Shown here one piece after another: positions 13,589 through 22,385 of a stretch of DNA of 64,000 bases (within the stretch, counting starts at the first letter, position 1; every line of letters begins with the position of its first letter). The notes beneath the pieces are model-generated. The model was not told the DNA's origin, did no database searches, and worked only from the letters and a program-made list of their open reading frames with translations. Location of the stretch: assembly GCA_025560025.1 (NCBI GenBank), contig CP048485.1:868001-932000 (forward strand), written 5' to 3'. The position numbers and the translations under genes are program-made. Origin of the DNA: Agrobacterium tumefaciens. Lineage in GTDB: Bacteria > Pseudomonadota > Alphaproteobacteria > Rhizobiales > Rhizobiaceae.

Positions 13589-13939
13589 CAATCCACCTTT
13601 CAATCCACCCAAAGCACCTAGACTTGCGTAGACTTCATTATACGTGGTTGATTGGCGATAGGCAGCAGGAAACTTTGCATATCAAGGTATATTAGAAGGC
13701 GCTAGGCGGCGCTGGAAACTGTTAGACTTCAATTCAATGCCCGCCGTCCGCACCATTTTCATTCCAGATTACAAGATTTCTCTCTGGTTTTTCTGCGACC
13801 TGCGGGCTTTCCGCATGGGTTTTACGCCGGATTCGCTCATTTTTTGGCATAGACCGCACTGAATCAGGCGGGTTAGCCTAAAAAATGAACGTGGTTAAGC
13901 AGACGGCATTTTTCCGTAAAAATCACCCAAAAGAGCCTA
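13589..13939. other. gene-free stretch between integrase and copper operon; probable attachment-site region
   Basis: No supported gene lies here. TAGACTT occurs at 13619, 13629 and 13723; the first two are 10 bp apart, as integrase arm-binding sites often are. The prophage/host junction must be in this interval or close to it. The core cannot be fixed without the other attachment site. No tRNA is present. Confidence 0.45.
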
Positions 13940-13970
13940 TTGACCTTGCCACGATGGGAAGCCCTATCTT
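13940..13970 (+). promoter_or_regulatory. CueR/HmrR-type promoter of copA operon
   Basis: TTGACC (13940-13945) and TATCTT (13965-13970) are separated by 19 bp, the over-long spacer typical of MerR-family promoters. The spacer holds the imperfect dyad CTTGCC-ACGAT-GGGAAG. A copper-sensing MerR protein is encoded by the operon itself (17553-18041). Confidence 0.8.
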
Positions 13971-14001
13971 TTTTTAATACAAGAAAAGAGGGGTCATAAG
14001 C

Positions 14002-16506
14002 ATGTCACAAATCCAGCTCCGGGCGAGCCATACGATAGCCATCGATGGGATGACATGCGCCTCTTGTGTTGGCCGTGTGGAAAAGGCGATTGCCAAGGTG
14101 CCGGGTGTCCTCAAGGCTTCGGTCAATCTGGCAACGGAACGCGCCGATATTTCTTTTTCCGGTCCGCCTGATGTACTGGCCGTTATCGATGCCGTCCGGA
14201 ATGCGGGATATGGCGTCGAAGAGAAAACCGTCGAGCTCGATATTGAGGGCATGACCTGCGCCTCCTGTGTCGGGCGTGTCGAAAAAGCGCTGAAGGCCGT
14301 CTCCGGTGTTTCCGGTGCGAGCGTAAATCTGGCGACGGAGCGCGCCACTGTCCGCGTTGCCGGCAATGCCGTCTCGGCCGCCACCCTGGCGGAAGCGATC
14401 AAGCAAGCGGGTTATAAGGCGAGCGAGACTGCCGCCGATAAAGCCAAGGGTGATGAGCCCGACCGACGTGAAGCTGAACTACGCGGTCTGAAAATCAGCC
14501 TTGCTATCGCGGTCGCCCTGACGCTGCCGGTCTTCGTTCTGGAAATGGGCTCGCATATGGTGCCCGCCATCCATGACTTCGTGATGGAAACCGTCGGCAT
14601 GCGGGAAAGCTGGTATCTGCAATTCGCGCTGACCACGCTTGTTCTCTTCGGGCCGGGCTTACGCTTCTTCAAAAAGGGCATACCAGCGCTTCTGCGGCTG
14701 GCGCCGGACATGAATTCGCTTGTCGTGCTGGGCACCGCCGCCGCCTGGGGATTTTCGGTGGTCGCCACCTTTGTGCCCGAGATCCTGCCGAGAGGCACGG
14801 CCAATGTCTATTATGAGGCGGCGGCGGTTATCGTCACGCTGATCCTGCTCGGCCGTTTTCTGGAAGCGCGCGCCAAGGGCCGCACCAGCGAGGCGATAAA
14901 GCGGCTCGTTGGCCTGCAAGCCAAGTCGGCCCGCGTGTTGCGCAATGGTGAAACGATTGACGTGCCGCTGCAGGATGTTGTGGCCGGCGATGTGATCGTG
15001 GTTCGCCCCGGCGAGAAGGTGCCCGTTGACGGTCTGGTGCTTGATGGTTCCTCCTATGTGGATGAATCGATGATCACGGGCGAACCTGTGCCGGTGACCA
15101 AGGTGGCAGGCTCCGAAGTCGTCGGCGGCACGATCAACCGGAACGGTTCCTTCACCTTCCGCGCTACCAAGGTGGGTGCCGATACGCTGATTGCGCAGAT
15201 CATCCGCATGGTTGAGGAGGCGCAGGCCGACAAGCTGCCCATTCAGGCTTTGGTGGACAAGGTGACCAACTGGTTCGTGCCGGCGGTGATGCTGGCAGCA
15301 CTCGCCACCTTTATCGTCTGGTTCGTTCTTGGGCCGGAGCCGGCGCTTACCTTTGCGCTCGTCAACGCCGTCGCGGTTCTCATCATTGCCTGCCCGTGCG
15401 CCATGGGCCTTGCCACGCCGACATCGATCATGGTCGGAACCGGCCGTGCCGCCGAGATGGGTGTCCTGTTCCGCCGCGGCGATGCGCTCCAGACCCTGCG
15501 TGACGCCGACGTCATCGCCGTCGACAAGACCGGCACGCTGACGCTCGGCAAGCCGACGCTGGTTCATTTCACCACGACGGAAGGCTTCGATCCGGATGAA
15601 GTGCTGCGCCTTGTCGCCTCGCTTGAGAACCGTTCCGAACATCCGATTGCCGAAGCGATTGTCGAGGCGGCGAAACATGGTGGCCTGACGCTTGCCGACG
15701 CGGAGGGCTTTGAGGCCACCCCTGGTTTCGGCGTAGCGGCAATGGTTGACGGTCGCAGGGTCGAGGCCGGAGCTGACCGGTTCATGGTGAAGCTCGGTTA
15801 CGATGTCACGATGTTCGCGGATGAAGCCGACCGGCTTGGCCGGGAAGGGCAGTCGCCGCTCTATGCCGCCGTGGATGGCAGACTGGCAGTGATTATTGCC
15901 GTTGCCGATCCGGTCAAGCCGACGACGCCGGAGGCGATAGCGGCTCTGCACGCACTTGGTCTCAAGGTCACGATGATCACCGGCGACAACCGCCGCACCG
16001 CCGAAGCCATTGCCCGCCGTCTCGGTATCGATGAGGTGGTGGCGGAAGTCTTGCCCGACGGCAAGGTGGACGCTGTGAAGAGGCTGGCCGCTGGCGGGCG
16101 GAAAGTTGCCTTTGTCGGCGATGGCATCAACGATGCGCCGGCCCTTGCGGCAGCCGATGTCGGGCTTGCCATCGGCACGGGTACGGATGTCGCCATTGAA
16201 AGCGCCGATGTGGTGCTGATGTCGGGTGATCTGCGCGGCGTTGCCAATGCCATCGCGCTCTCCAAGGCGACGATCCGCAATATCGGCCAGAATCTGTTCT
16301 GGGCCTTCGCCTACAATGCCGCGCTCGTTCCCGTGGCGGCCGGAATATTGTATCCTGTCAACGGCGTTCTGCTGTCGCCTGTCCTTGCTGCCGGAGCCAT
16401 GGCGCTTTCCAGCGTCTTCGTCTTGACGAATGCGCTACGCCTCAAAAGCTTCCGCCCGCCGCTTGTGGACAGGTCATCCGACACGCAACTCGCAGCGGCC
16501 GAATAG
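14002..16506 (+). CDS. copA: copper-translocating P-type ATPase
   Basis: This 834-aa inner-membrane ATPase exports Cu(I) from the cytosol. Two N-terminal HMA domains carry MTCASC (Cys19/22 and Cys86/89). The membrane core has CPC at 464-466 (P1B-1 type), the phosphorylation motif DKTGTLT starts at Asp508, and GDGIND lies at 706-711. Length and order are those of CopA; rhizobia call it actP. The upstream promoter has the CueR/HmrR layout. The ferredoxin-reductase gene follows after 12 nt and the regulator gene after that, so the three form one copper-induced operon. Confidence 0.95.
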   Translation: MSQIQLRASHTIAIDGMTCASCVGRVEKAIAKVPGVLKASVNLATERADISFSGPPDVLAVIDAVRNAGYGVEEKTVELDIEGMTCASCVGRVEKALKAVSGVSGASVNLATERATVRVAGNAVSAATLAEAIKQAGYKASETAADKAKGDEPDRREAELRGLKISLAIAVALTLPVFVLEMGSHMVPAIHDFVMETVGMRESWYLQFALTTLVLFGPGLRFFKKGIPALLRLAPDMNSLVVLGTAAAWGFSVVATFVPEILPRGTANVYYEAAAVIVTLILLGRFLEARAKGRTSEAIKRLVGLQAKSARVLRNGETIDVPLQDVVAGDVIVVRPGEKVPVDGLVLDGSSYVDESMITGEPVPVTKVAGSEVVGGTINRNGSFTFRATKVGADTLIAQIIRMVEEAQADKLPIQALVDKVTNWFVPAVMLAALATFIVWFVLGPEPALTFALVNAVAVLIIACPCAMGLATPTSIMVGTGRAAEMGVLFRRGDALQTLRDADVIAVDKTGTLTLGKPTLVHFTTTEGFDPDEVLRLVASLENRSEHPIAEAIVEAAKHGGLTLADAEGFEATPGFGVAAMVDGRRVEAGADRFMVKLGYDVTMFADEADRLGREGQSPLYAAVDGRLAVIIAVADPVKPTTPEAIAALHALGLKVTMITGDNRRTAEAIARRLGIDEVVAEVLPDGKVDAVKRLAAGGRKVAFVGDGINDAPALAAADVGLAIGTGTDVAIESADVVLMSGDLRGVANAIALSKATIRNIGQNLFWAFAYNAALVPVAAGILYPVNGVLLSPVLAAGAMALSSVFVLTNALRLKSFRPPLVDRSSDTQLAAAE

Positions 16507-16518
16507 GAGGCTGATGTC

Positions 16519-17541
16519 ATGACGCCTGGAAACACAGTCTATCTGCCGCGTATCGGACGCAGCATTCTGGCGGCGCAGGGTGAAACCGTGCTTCAGGCCG
16601 CCCTTGCCGCCGGGATTTCTTATCCGCATGGCTGTCGCATGGGCCGGTGCGGGGCCTGCAAATCGCACCTCGTTTCGGGTGAGATCGACCTTCTCAAGCA
16701 CACACCCTTTTCATTGACCGAAGAGGAAAAGGCCGAGGGCCTGACGCTCGCCTGCCGCGCCGTGCCGCTGAGCGACGTGACCATCGGCTGGCTCGACGGT
16801 GAGGATGAGTTCGCCGATATTCCGACCGGCCGTTTCGAAGGCATTATTGCGGAAGCGATTGACGCGACGCATGATATCAAGCTCATTCGGATCAGGCTCA
16901 ACGACCGCGAACTGTTCACCTTCAAGGCAGGGCAATATGTGCGCCTGCTTTATCAGGACTGTTCGCCGCGTGACTATTCCATCGCCAGCCGCATCGATGA
17001 GGAACTGATAGAATTCCACGTCCGGCATGTCCCCGGCGGTGTCACGAGCGGCCATATTTTCGCGAATGCCAGGGCTGGCGACCCTGTCACGCTCGTCGGT
17101 CCCTTCGGGTCTTCATACCTGCGGGAAAAACATTGCGGACCGATCCTCGGCATTGCCGGCGGTTCGGGGCTGGCGCCGGTGAAGGCGGTGGTGGAGGCAG
17201 CGCTTGCCGCAGGCCGGGCCACGGGTCGCGAACGCCCGATCCACGTCTATTTCGGCGCCCGTGCGCAGCGTGACCTCTATATGGTCGACCGTTTCGAGGA
17301 ACTTGCCGCAACGCACCGTAATCTGAGCTTCGTTCCGGTTCTCTCGAATGAAGAACATGCACAAATCCGGTGCGGTTATGTCGGCTCAGCCGTGGCGGAT
17401 GACTTTGACGATCTCGATGGCTGGAAGGCCTATCTCGCAGGCCCGCCGGCGATGATCGAGGCGACGGTGCCGCAGCTTCTGGCAAGGGGCATTCGCACCG
17501 CCGACATTCATGCAGATGTGTTTTTCACTCCCGAAAGATAG
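16519..17541 (+). CDS. 2Fe-2S ferredoxin/FAD-NAD(P)H oxidoreductase in copper operon
   Basis: This 340-aa protein has an N-terminal plant-type 2Fe-2S domain (CRMGRCGAC, about 36-44, plus a later Cys in TLACRA). A ferredoxin-reductase FAD domain follows (RDYSIAS about 151-157), then an NAD domain (GIAGGSGLAPV about 212-222). The architecture matches oxygenase reductases and CDP-glucoseen reductase-like enzymes. No partner oxygenase is encoded nearby. Its place between copA and the copper regulator suggests a role in copper stress, for example electron delivery to a damaged Fe-S or copper-reducing system; that is inference. AGGAGG precedes the start. Confidence 0.85.
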   Translation: MTPGNTVYLPRIGRSILAAQGETVLQAALAAGISYPHGCRMGRCGACKSHLVSGEIDLLKHTPFSLTEEEKAEGLTLACRAVPLSDVTIGWLDGEDEFADIPTGRFEGIIAEAIDATHDIKLIRIRLNDRELFTFKAGQYVRLLYQDCSPRDYSIASRIDEELIEFHVRHVPGGVTSGHIFANARAGDPVTLVGPFGSSYLREKHCGPILGIAGGSGLAPVKAVVEAALAAGRATGRERPIHVYFGARAQRDLYMVDRFEELAATHRNLSFVPVLSNEEHAQIRCGYVGSAVADDFDDLDGWKAYLAGPPAMIEATVPQLLARGIRTADIHADVFFTPER

Positions 17542-17552
17542 GAGCAGGATCG

Positions 17553-18041
17553 ATGAATATTGGCACAGCCGCCACCGCATCCGGTGTTTCTGCAAAGATG
17601 ATCCGCCATTACGAAACGATCGGCCTGATCAAATCGGCAAACCGCACGGAATCCGGTTATCGGGTCTATACCGCCAACGATCTGGAAACGCTGCGCTTCA
17701 TCAGGCGCGGGCGCGATCTCGGTTTTTCAATCGAAAAGATCCGGCAGCTCATGACCCTGTGGCGCGATCCGGGCGGCGCATCCTGCGATGTCAAGCGCAT
17801 CGTCATGGAACATGTTGTCGACCTGGAAGCCAAGATGCATTCGCTTCGGGACATGGCCGACACGCTTCGAAATCTCGCGACCTATTGCCCTGATAATGGT
17901 GAGCCGGATTGCCCGATCATCCAGGACCTGGCGCAATCAGAAGATCCCGATTTTGCAGCGGTGGCGGCGGTGCCCAAGCGGTCCGGCATGCTGAAGGGCA
18001 CGTCCGGTCCACTGACGGAATTACATCGCCTCGCGAAATAA
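17553..18041 (+). CDS. hmrR: copper-responsive MerR-family regulator (CueR/HmrR)
   Basis: This 162-aa protein has an N-terminal MerR HTH (MNIGTAATASGVSAKMIRHY) and a dimerisation helix. The metal loop has Cys at 112 and 120 in CPDNGEPDC, the positions used by E. coli CueR, with Ser at 77. It should activate the 19-bp-spacer promoters of the copA operon and copZ when Cu(I) binds. A tail of about 40 residues after the metal loop is longer than in E. coli CueR, as in rhizobial HmrR. AGGAG lies 7 nt before the ATG. Confidence 0.9.
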   Translation: MNIGTAATASGVSAKMIRHYETIGLIKSANRTESGYRVYTANDLETLRFIRRGRDLGFSIEKIRQLMTLWRDPGGASCDVKRIVMEHVVDLEAKMHSLRDMADTLRNLATYCPDNGEPDCPIIQDLAQSEDPDFAAVAAVPKRSGMLKGTSGPLTELHRLAK

Positions 18042-18113
18042 ACAGCCGTTCCCTGCCGGGCACCGGCAGCCGATTGCAGTGCAAACACCAATTGTGGTGA
18101 AGGAGACCAGGCC

Positions 18114-19058
18114 ATGTGGATACAGATATTACAGCGCTTTCTTATTCTGTGCCTGATGCTGGCGATCGTTTCCGTCATCGCGTTTCTTTTGCCCTATATG
18201 GCGGGCGGCGATCCGGCCCGCACCATTCTCATGTCGCGCATGCGCGATACGGCGCTCGATCCGCACGCGGTCGAGGCGCTGAGGGTAAGCCTCGGACTGG
18301 ACCGTCCGCTTTATGTGCAATATTTCGCATGGCTGTCTGGCGCGCTGCGGGGCGATCTCGGCTTTTCCTTCACCAGCAGCCAGCCGGTAGCCGCCGAGCT
18401 TTTGCGGTCGCTCTGGGTATCGGTGACACTGGCGCTGACTGCCCTTGCGATTGCCGTCGCCGTCGCCCTGCCGCTCGGCACGCTGGCAGCGATGCGACCT
18501 GGCGGACGGCTGGACAATTTCGCGACGCTGATGATCCAGACCTTTGTTGCAACGCCGGAATACTGGTTCGCGCCGATGTCGGCGCTGGTTTTCGCGCTTT
18601 ATCTCGGCTGGTTGCCATCTGCGGGATGGGATAGCTGGCGCTCGCTGGTGCTTCCCGCCCTGACGCTGACCCTGCGTCCGCTGGCCTATTTCACGCAGGT
18701 GACGCGCGCCGCCATGGCCGAGGTTCTTCGTGCGCCTTACATCACGGCGGCCCGCAGCCGCGGCCTCGGCATGCATAGCACGGTCCTGCGGCACGGTGTC
18801 CGCAATGGCTCGCTTCCGGTCGTCACCTTCTTTGCATTGTGGCTTGCCGGCCTGCTTGGCGGATCGGTGGTTGTGGAAGTTATATTCGCCATCCCCGGCA
18901 TGGGCCGGCTGCTCTACGACGCCGTGGTCAATCGGGATATTCCTATGCTGCAGGGCGGTTTCATCTGCATCGTTGCCCTGTCCATCCTGATCAATACCCT
19001 GGCCGACGGCTTTTATGTCCTGATCAATCCAGCAATGCGAGGTCACCATGACCATTAG
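18114..19058 (+). CDS. ABC transporter permease (DppB/NikB type)
   Basis: This 314-aa inner-membrane protein has about six transmembrane helices and the OppB/DppB-family loop (APYITAARSRGLG, about 207-219) that contacts the ATPases. It overlaps the second permease gene by 11 bp. It is the first gene of a five-gene transporter set that starts 72 bp after the copper regulator. The substrate could be a peptide, nickel or a metal chelate; the copper neighbourhood makes a metal ligand worth considering, but this is not shown. Confidence 0.9.
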   Translation: MWIQILQRFLILCLMLAIVSVIAFLLPYMAGGDPARTILMSRMRDTALDPHAVEALRVSLGLDRPLYVQYFAWLSGALRGDLGFSFTSSQPVAAELLRSLWVSVTLALTALAIAVAVALPLGTLAAMRPGGRLDNFATLMIQTFVATPEYWFAPMSALVFALYLGWLPSAGWDSWRSLVLPALTLTLRPLAYFTQVTRAAMAEVLRAPYITAARSRGLGMHSTVLRHGVRNGSLPVVTFFALWLAGLLGGSVVVEVIFAIPGMGRLLYDAVVNRDIPMLQGGFICIVALSILINTLADGFYVLINPAMRGHHDH

Positions 19059-19953
19059 TCACTTTCCGAGCGCGACAGCTGCCGCCATGCCGATGACCAC
19101 GCCCAAGCGCCCCGCGACACTGTCCCGGTTCACGGACTTCATCCGCCGGCGGCACTGGACCTTCTATGCGGGATCGGCGATTTTTCTCGTCATCATCCTC
19201 CTGCTGGTGATCGCGCCGTGGATTTCGCCCTACAATCCCGCGCAGCAGAATCTGCGCCTGCGGTTGAATGCCCCCAGCGCCGCCTATTGGCTGGGAACCG
19301 ACCATCTGGGGCGCGACGTCCTGAGCCGGCTGCTGATCGGCGGTCGTTTCACGGTCACGATCGCCGCCATCACGGTCATTCTGTCGGTCGTCATCGGAAC
19401 CTTCATCGGCATTATCAGCGGCCGCAGCCGTGGCGTCCTTGACGAGATATTGATGCGGGTGGTGGATCTGCTCATCGCGATACCGGATGTCGTGATCGCC
19501 ATTTTCCTCGTCGCCATTTTCGGTCCGGGATATGGAACGCTGATCGCGTCTTTGACCATTGTCGGCTGGACACCCTTTGCGCGGCTGGCACGCGGGCTGA
19601 CGCTTTCCATCAATTCACGCGAATATATCCGCGCCGCCGAAGTCCTGGGCTGCACGCGGCGTTTCATCATCTTCCGGCATGTCATCCCCAACACCATCTG
19701 GCCCATCGCAGCCGTTGCCTTCCTGCGCTTCGGCCACAAGCTGATCACGGTGGGTGGATTGTCGTTTCTCGGCCTCGGCGTGCAACCGCCGGCCGCCGAC
19801 TGGGCGCTGATGCTGGCGGATGCGCAGGCTTATGCGGAGCGGATGCCCGTTCTCGTCATCGCACCGGGTCTGGCGATTTTCCTGTCGGCGCTCAGCGTCA
19901 CGTGGATCGGCCATGGCCTCAACCTGGAGACCAAGAAAACGAACGGTCACTGA
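19048..19953 (+). CDS. ABC transporter permease (DppC/NikC type)
   Basis: This 301-aa protein has an N-terminal OppC-type helix, then DHLGRDVLSR (about 88-97), a hallmark of DppC-family permeases, and the loop SREYIRAAEVLGCT near 190-203. It forms the pore with the preceding permease. The start overlaps the upstream gene by 11 bp. A 108-bp gap with its own ribosome site separates it from the ATPase genes. Confidence 0.9.
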   Translation: MTISHFPSATAAAMPMTTPKRPATLSRFTDFIRRRHWTFYAGSAIFLVIILLLVIAPWISPYNPAQQNLRLRLNAPSAAYWLGTDHLGRDVLSRLLIGGRFTVTIAAITVILSVVIGTFIGIISGRSRGVLDEILMRVVDLLIAIPDVVIAIFLVAIFGPGYGTLIASLTIVGWTPFARLARGLTLSINSREYIRAAEVLGCTRRFIIFRHVIPNTIWPIAAVAFLRFGHKLITVGGLSFLGLGVQPPAADWALMLADAQAYAERMPVLVIAPGLAIFLSALSVTWIGHGLNLETKKTNGH

Positions 19954-20061
19954 GGTTCATGAAACAAACGATGATCGAGAGCCGGAAGGAGAGTAATATC
20001 GTCTAAAGCCGCATGAAAATACGCAAATGCCTCCGATTCAAAAATAATAAGGGGAACTCTT

Positions 20062-21123
20062 ATGAATATCGAAGGACAAACGCATGCCAATACGGCCATA
20101 TCTCCGGAGCGGACGCAGCTTCTGGAAATCGAGGACCTGCACGTTTCGGTGCCGGCGCAAAATGGCCGCAAGTTTGTTATTTCGGGCCTGACGCTTTCCG
20201 TCAATGCTGGCGAAGTCGTCGCTCTCGTCGGCGAATCCGGATCGGGCAAGAGCATGACGGCGCTGTCGCTGATGCGGCTCTTGCCGCAGGGCGCGGAAAT
20301 CAATTCCGGCCGTATTTCCTTTGCCGGTCGCGATATTCTGGCCTTGTCATCCTCCGAGCTTGATGCGCTGCGCGGCGCCGATATCGGCATGCTGTTCCAG
20401 CAACCCCAGGCCATGCTCGATCCGACCAGCCGGGTGAGGACACAGGTTGCCGAGCCGCTCTGGATCCACCGCAAGATGAGTCGGCACGCGGCGCTCAGCC
20501 GGGTTGTCGGCCTCTTGTCGGATGTCGGAATTCCCGATCCGTCGGCGCGGGCGCAATGTTTCGCCCATGAGCTTTCGGGCGGCATGGCGCAACGTGTCAT
20601 GATCGCGGCGGCACTCTCTGGTAATCCGCAACTGCTGATCGCCGACGAACCGACAACGGCGCTCGATGTCACCGTGCAGGCACAGATATTGCGGTTGCTT
20701 GACGATGAGCGCCGCAAGCGCCGGCTTGCGACGCTGCTCATCACCCACGACCTGTCGGTCGTCGCCGCATTCGCGGACCGGATAGCGGTGATGTATGCCG
20801 GTCGTATTGTCGAGGAGGGGCCGACCCAGGCAATCCTCAAGTCACCGCAACACCCCTACACCAAGGCGCTGATCAGCTGTTCGCTTCTGACGACAGACAG
20901 CGATGGCCAGCTGCTGACGATCCCGGGCTCCAGTTCGCAGGCCCATGACATGTCCTGCGGCTGCCGGTTTCATCCGCGTTGCGCGCTGGCCAAGTCGGCT
21001 GGCATGGGCAGCCGGTGCATGGCATCGGAACCCGATCTGAATAGCTTGCCCGAGGGGCGCAAAGCACGGTGCTGGGCGGTTGACGATGACCATGCCAGCC
21101 ATACCAGTCACGCGGTCTGCTGA
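20062..21123 (+). CDS. ABC transporter ATPase (DppD/OppD type)
   Basis: This 353-aa ATPase has Walker A GESGSGKS (about 57-64), signature LSGGM (about 172-176) and Walker B LLIADEPTTALD (about 192-203). The C-terminal oligopeptide/dipeptide-family extension has the Cys cluster CGCRFHPRC. It pairs with the next ATPase to drive the two permeases. AGGGG precedes the ATG. Confidence 0.9.
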   Translation: MNIEGQTHANTAISPERTQLLEIEDLHVSVPAQNGRKFVISGLTLSVNAGEVVALVGESGSGKSMTALSLMRLLPQGAEINSGRISFAGRDILALSSSELDALRGADIGMLFQQPQAMLDPTSRVRTQVAEPLWIHRKMSRHAALSRVVGLLSDVGIPDPSARAQCFAHELSGGMAQRVMIAAALSGNPQLLIADEPTTALDVTVQAQILRLLDDERRKRRLATLLITHDLSVVAAFADRIAVMYAGRIVEEGPTQAILKSPQHPYTKALISCSLLTTDSDGQLLTIPGSSSQAHDMSCGCRFHPRCALAKSAGMGSRCMASEPDLNSLPEGRKARCWAVDDDHASHTSHAVC

Positions 21124-21135
21124 GGGAGGGTAGCG

Positions 21136-22146
21136 ATGTTATCGACAGAGAAGACACAGACCCCGCCATCGGCGGAGAGCAAGAACCACCCCTATGTGGT
21201 GGCGAAGAACCTCTGCAAATATTACCCGATATCCGGGCTTGGTCACCGGGTGGTGAAATCCGTCGACGATGTTTCCCTGACCATCGGCGAAGGCGAAGTT
21301 CTGGGTCTCGTCGGCGAATCCGGCTGCGGTAAAAGCACCGTCGCCGGGCTGATAACGCGGCTGACCCACGCGACCAAAGGCGAGGTCAGCATTGGCGACC
21401 ACGATATTCTGCATATGCAGGGCGAGACGCTCCGGCGCATGCGCCGGGTCGTGCAGCTGGTGTTTCAGGACCCTTATTCCGCGCTCGATCCGCGCATGCG
21501 CATCGGACAGAGCATGGAAGCGCCGCTTGCCCAGCATGGCATCGGCACACGCGATGAACGTGTGGCCCGTGTTTTCAAGATGCTGGAAGAAGTCGGCCTC
21601 GATGCCTCCTTTTATGACCGTTATCCAAGCCAGTGTTCCGGTGGGCAATTGCAACGCGTGGTCATAGGGCGCGCGCTTCTTCTCAATCCGAGCTTCCTTG
21701 TGTGCGATGAACCGACATCGGCGCTCGATGCCTCGATGCGCACGCAGATACTCAACCTGCTGATGGACATGAAGCGCCGTCACGGTTTGACGGTCCTGAT
21801 GATTTCCCATGATCTTCGTGTTGTGCGTTATCTCTGCGACCGCATCGCGGTGATGTATCTCGGGCGCATCGTTGAAATCGCTGACCGCGAGGAGCTTTTC
21901 CGGGCACCGAAGCATCCTTATACGAAGGCGCTGATCGCCTCTTCGATGCTGGATGAGACCGGACTATATGCGCCGGAAATGCTTCTGGACGGAGATTTGC
22001 CAAGCCCGCTCAATCCTCCCGGCGGCTGCAAATTTCACACCCGCTGCAAATATGCGACGCAGATTTGCGGTGAAAAGGAACCGGTTCTGGAAAAGGTCGC
22101 CGGGGAGCATTCCGCACGCTGTCACCATTGGCGCGAGTGGGGCTGA
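21136..22146 (+). CDS. ABC transporter ATPase (DppF/OppF type)
   Basis: This 336-aa ATPase has Walker A GESGCGKS (about 62-69), signature CSGGQ (about 165-169), Walker B LVCDEPTSALD and the OppF-type C-terminal Cys cluster (CKFHTRCKYATQICG). It starts 12 nt after the DppD-type gene with GAGGG upstream. The set has two different ATPases, as in dipeptide and nickel/metallophore systems. Confidence 0.9.
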   Translation: MLSTEKTQTPPSAESKNHPYVVAKNLCKYYPISGLGHRVVKSVDDVSLTIGEGEVLGLVGESGCGKSTVAGLITRLTHATKGEVSIGDHDILHMQGETLRRMRRVVQLVFQDPYSALDPRMRIGQSMEAPLAQHGIGTRDERVARVFKMLEEVGLDASFYDRYPSQCSGGQLQRVVIGRALLLNPSFLVCDEPTSALDASMRTQILNLLMDMKRRHGLTVLMISHDLRVVRYLCDRIAVMYLGRIVEIADREELFRAPKHPYTKALIASSMLDETGLYAPEMLLDGDLPSPLNPPGGCKFHTRCKYATQICGEKEPVLEKVAGEHSARCHHWREWG

Positions 22147-22385
22147 GGGACAACGCAATAACAGTCTTCTGACCCGATAAAAACAGATGAATAGTGCGTT
22201 TGCGATTTAATATCGGAATTATATTCCGAGTATAAAAACATAAAATGAATAATATTCAGGTGGATGTTGAGTAAGCATCTAACGGATATGCTTTGTCATT
22301 CAAAAAGTAATAAATGAAAATTGGAAATTTTGTGAATGTGAATGAATTGTGAGCGTTGTCATCAAAAATAAAAGGGGAATATTCT
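22147..22385 (+). promoter_or_regulatory. AT-rich leader of the binding-protein gene with palindrome
   Basis: This 239-bp stretch is clearly more AT-rich than its neighbours. It contains the perfect palindrome CGGAAT-TAT-ATTCCG at 22214-22228, a possible operator. The binding-protein gene probably has its own promoter here, allowing higher expression than the membrane components. No -10/-35 pair stands out uniquely. Confidence 0.45.

Noticed and set aside
14659..15951. Minus-strand frame of 430 codons
   Set aside because: Antisense to copA, with no ribosome site or recognisable domain.
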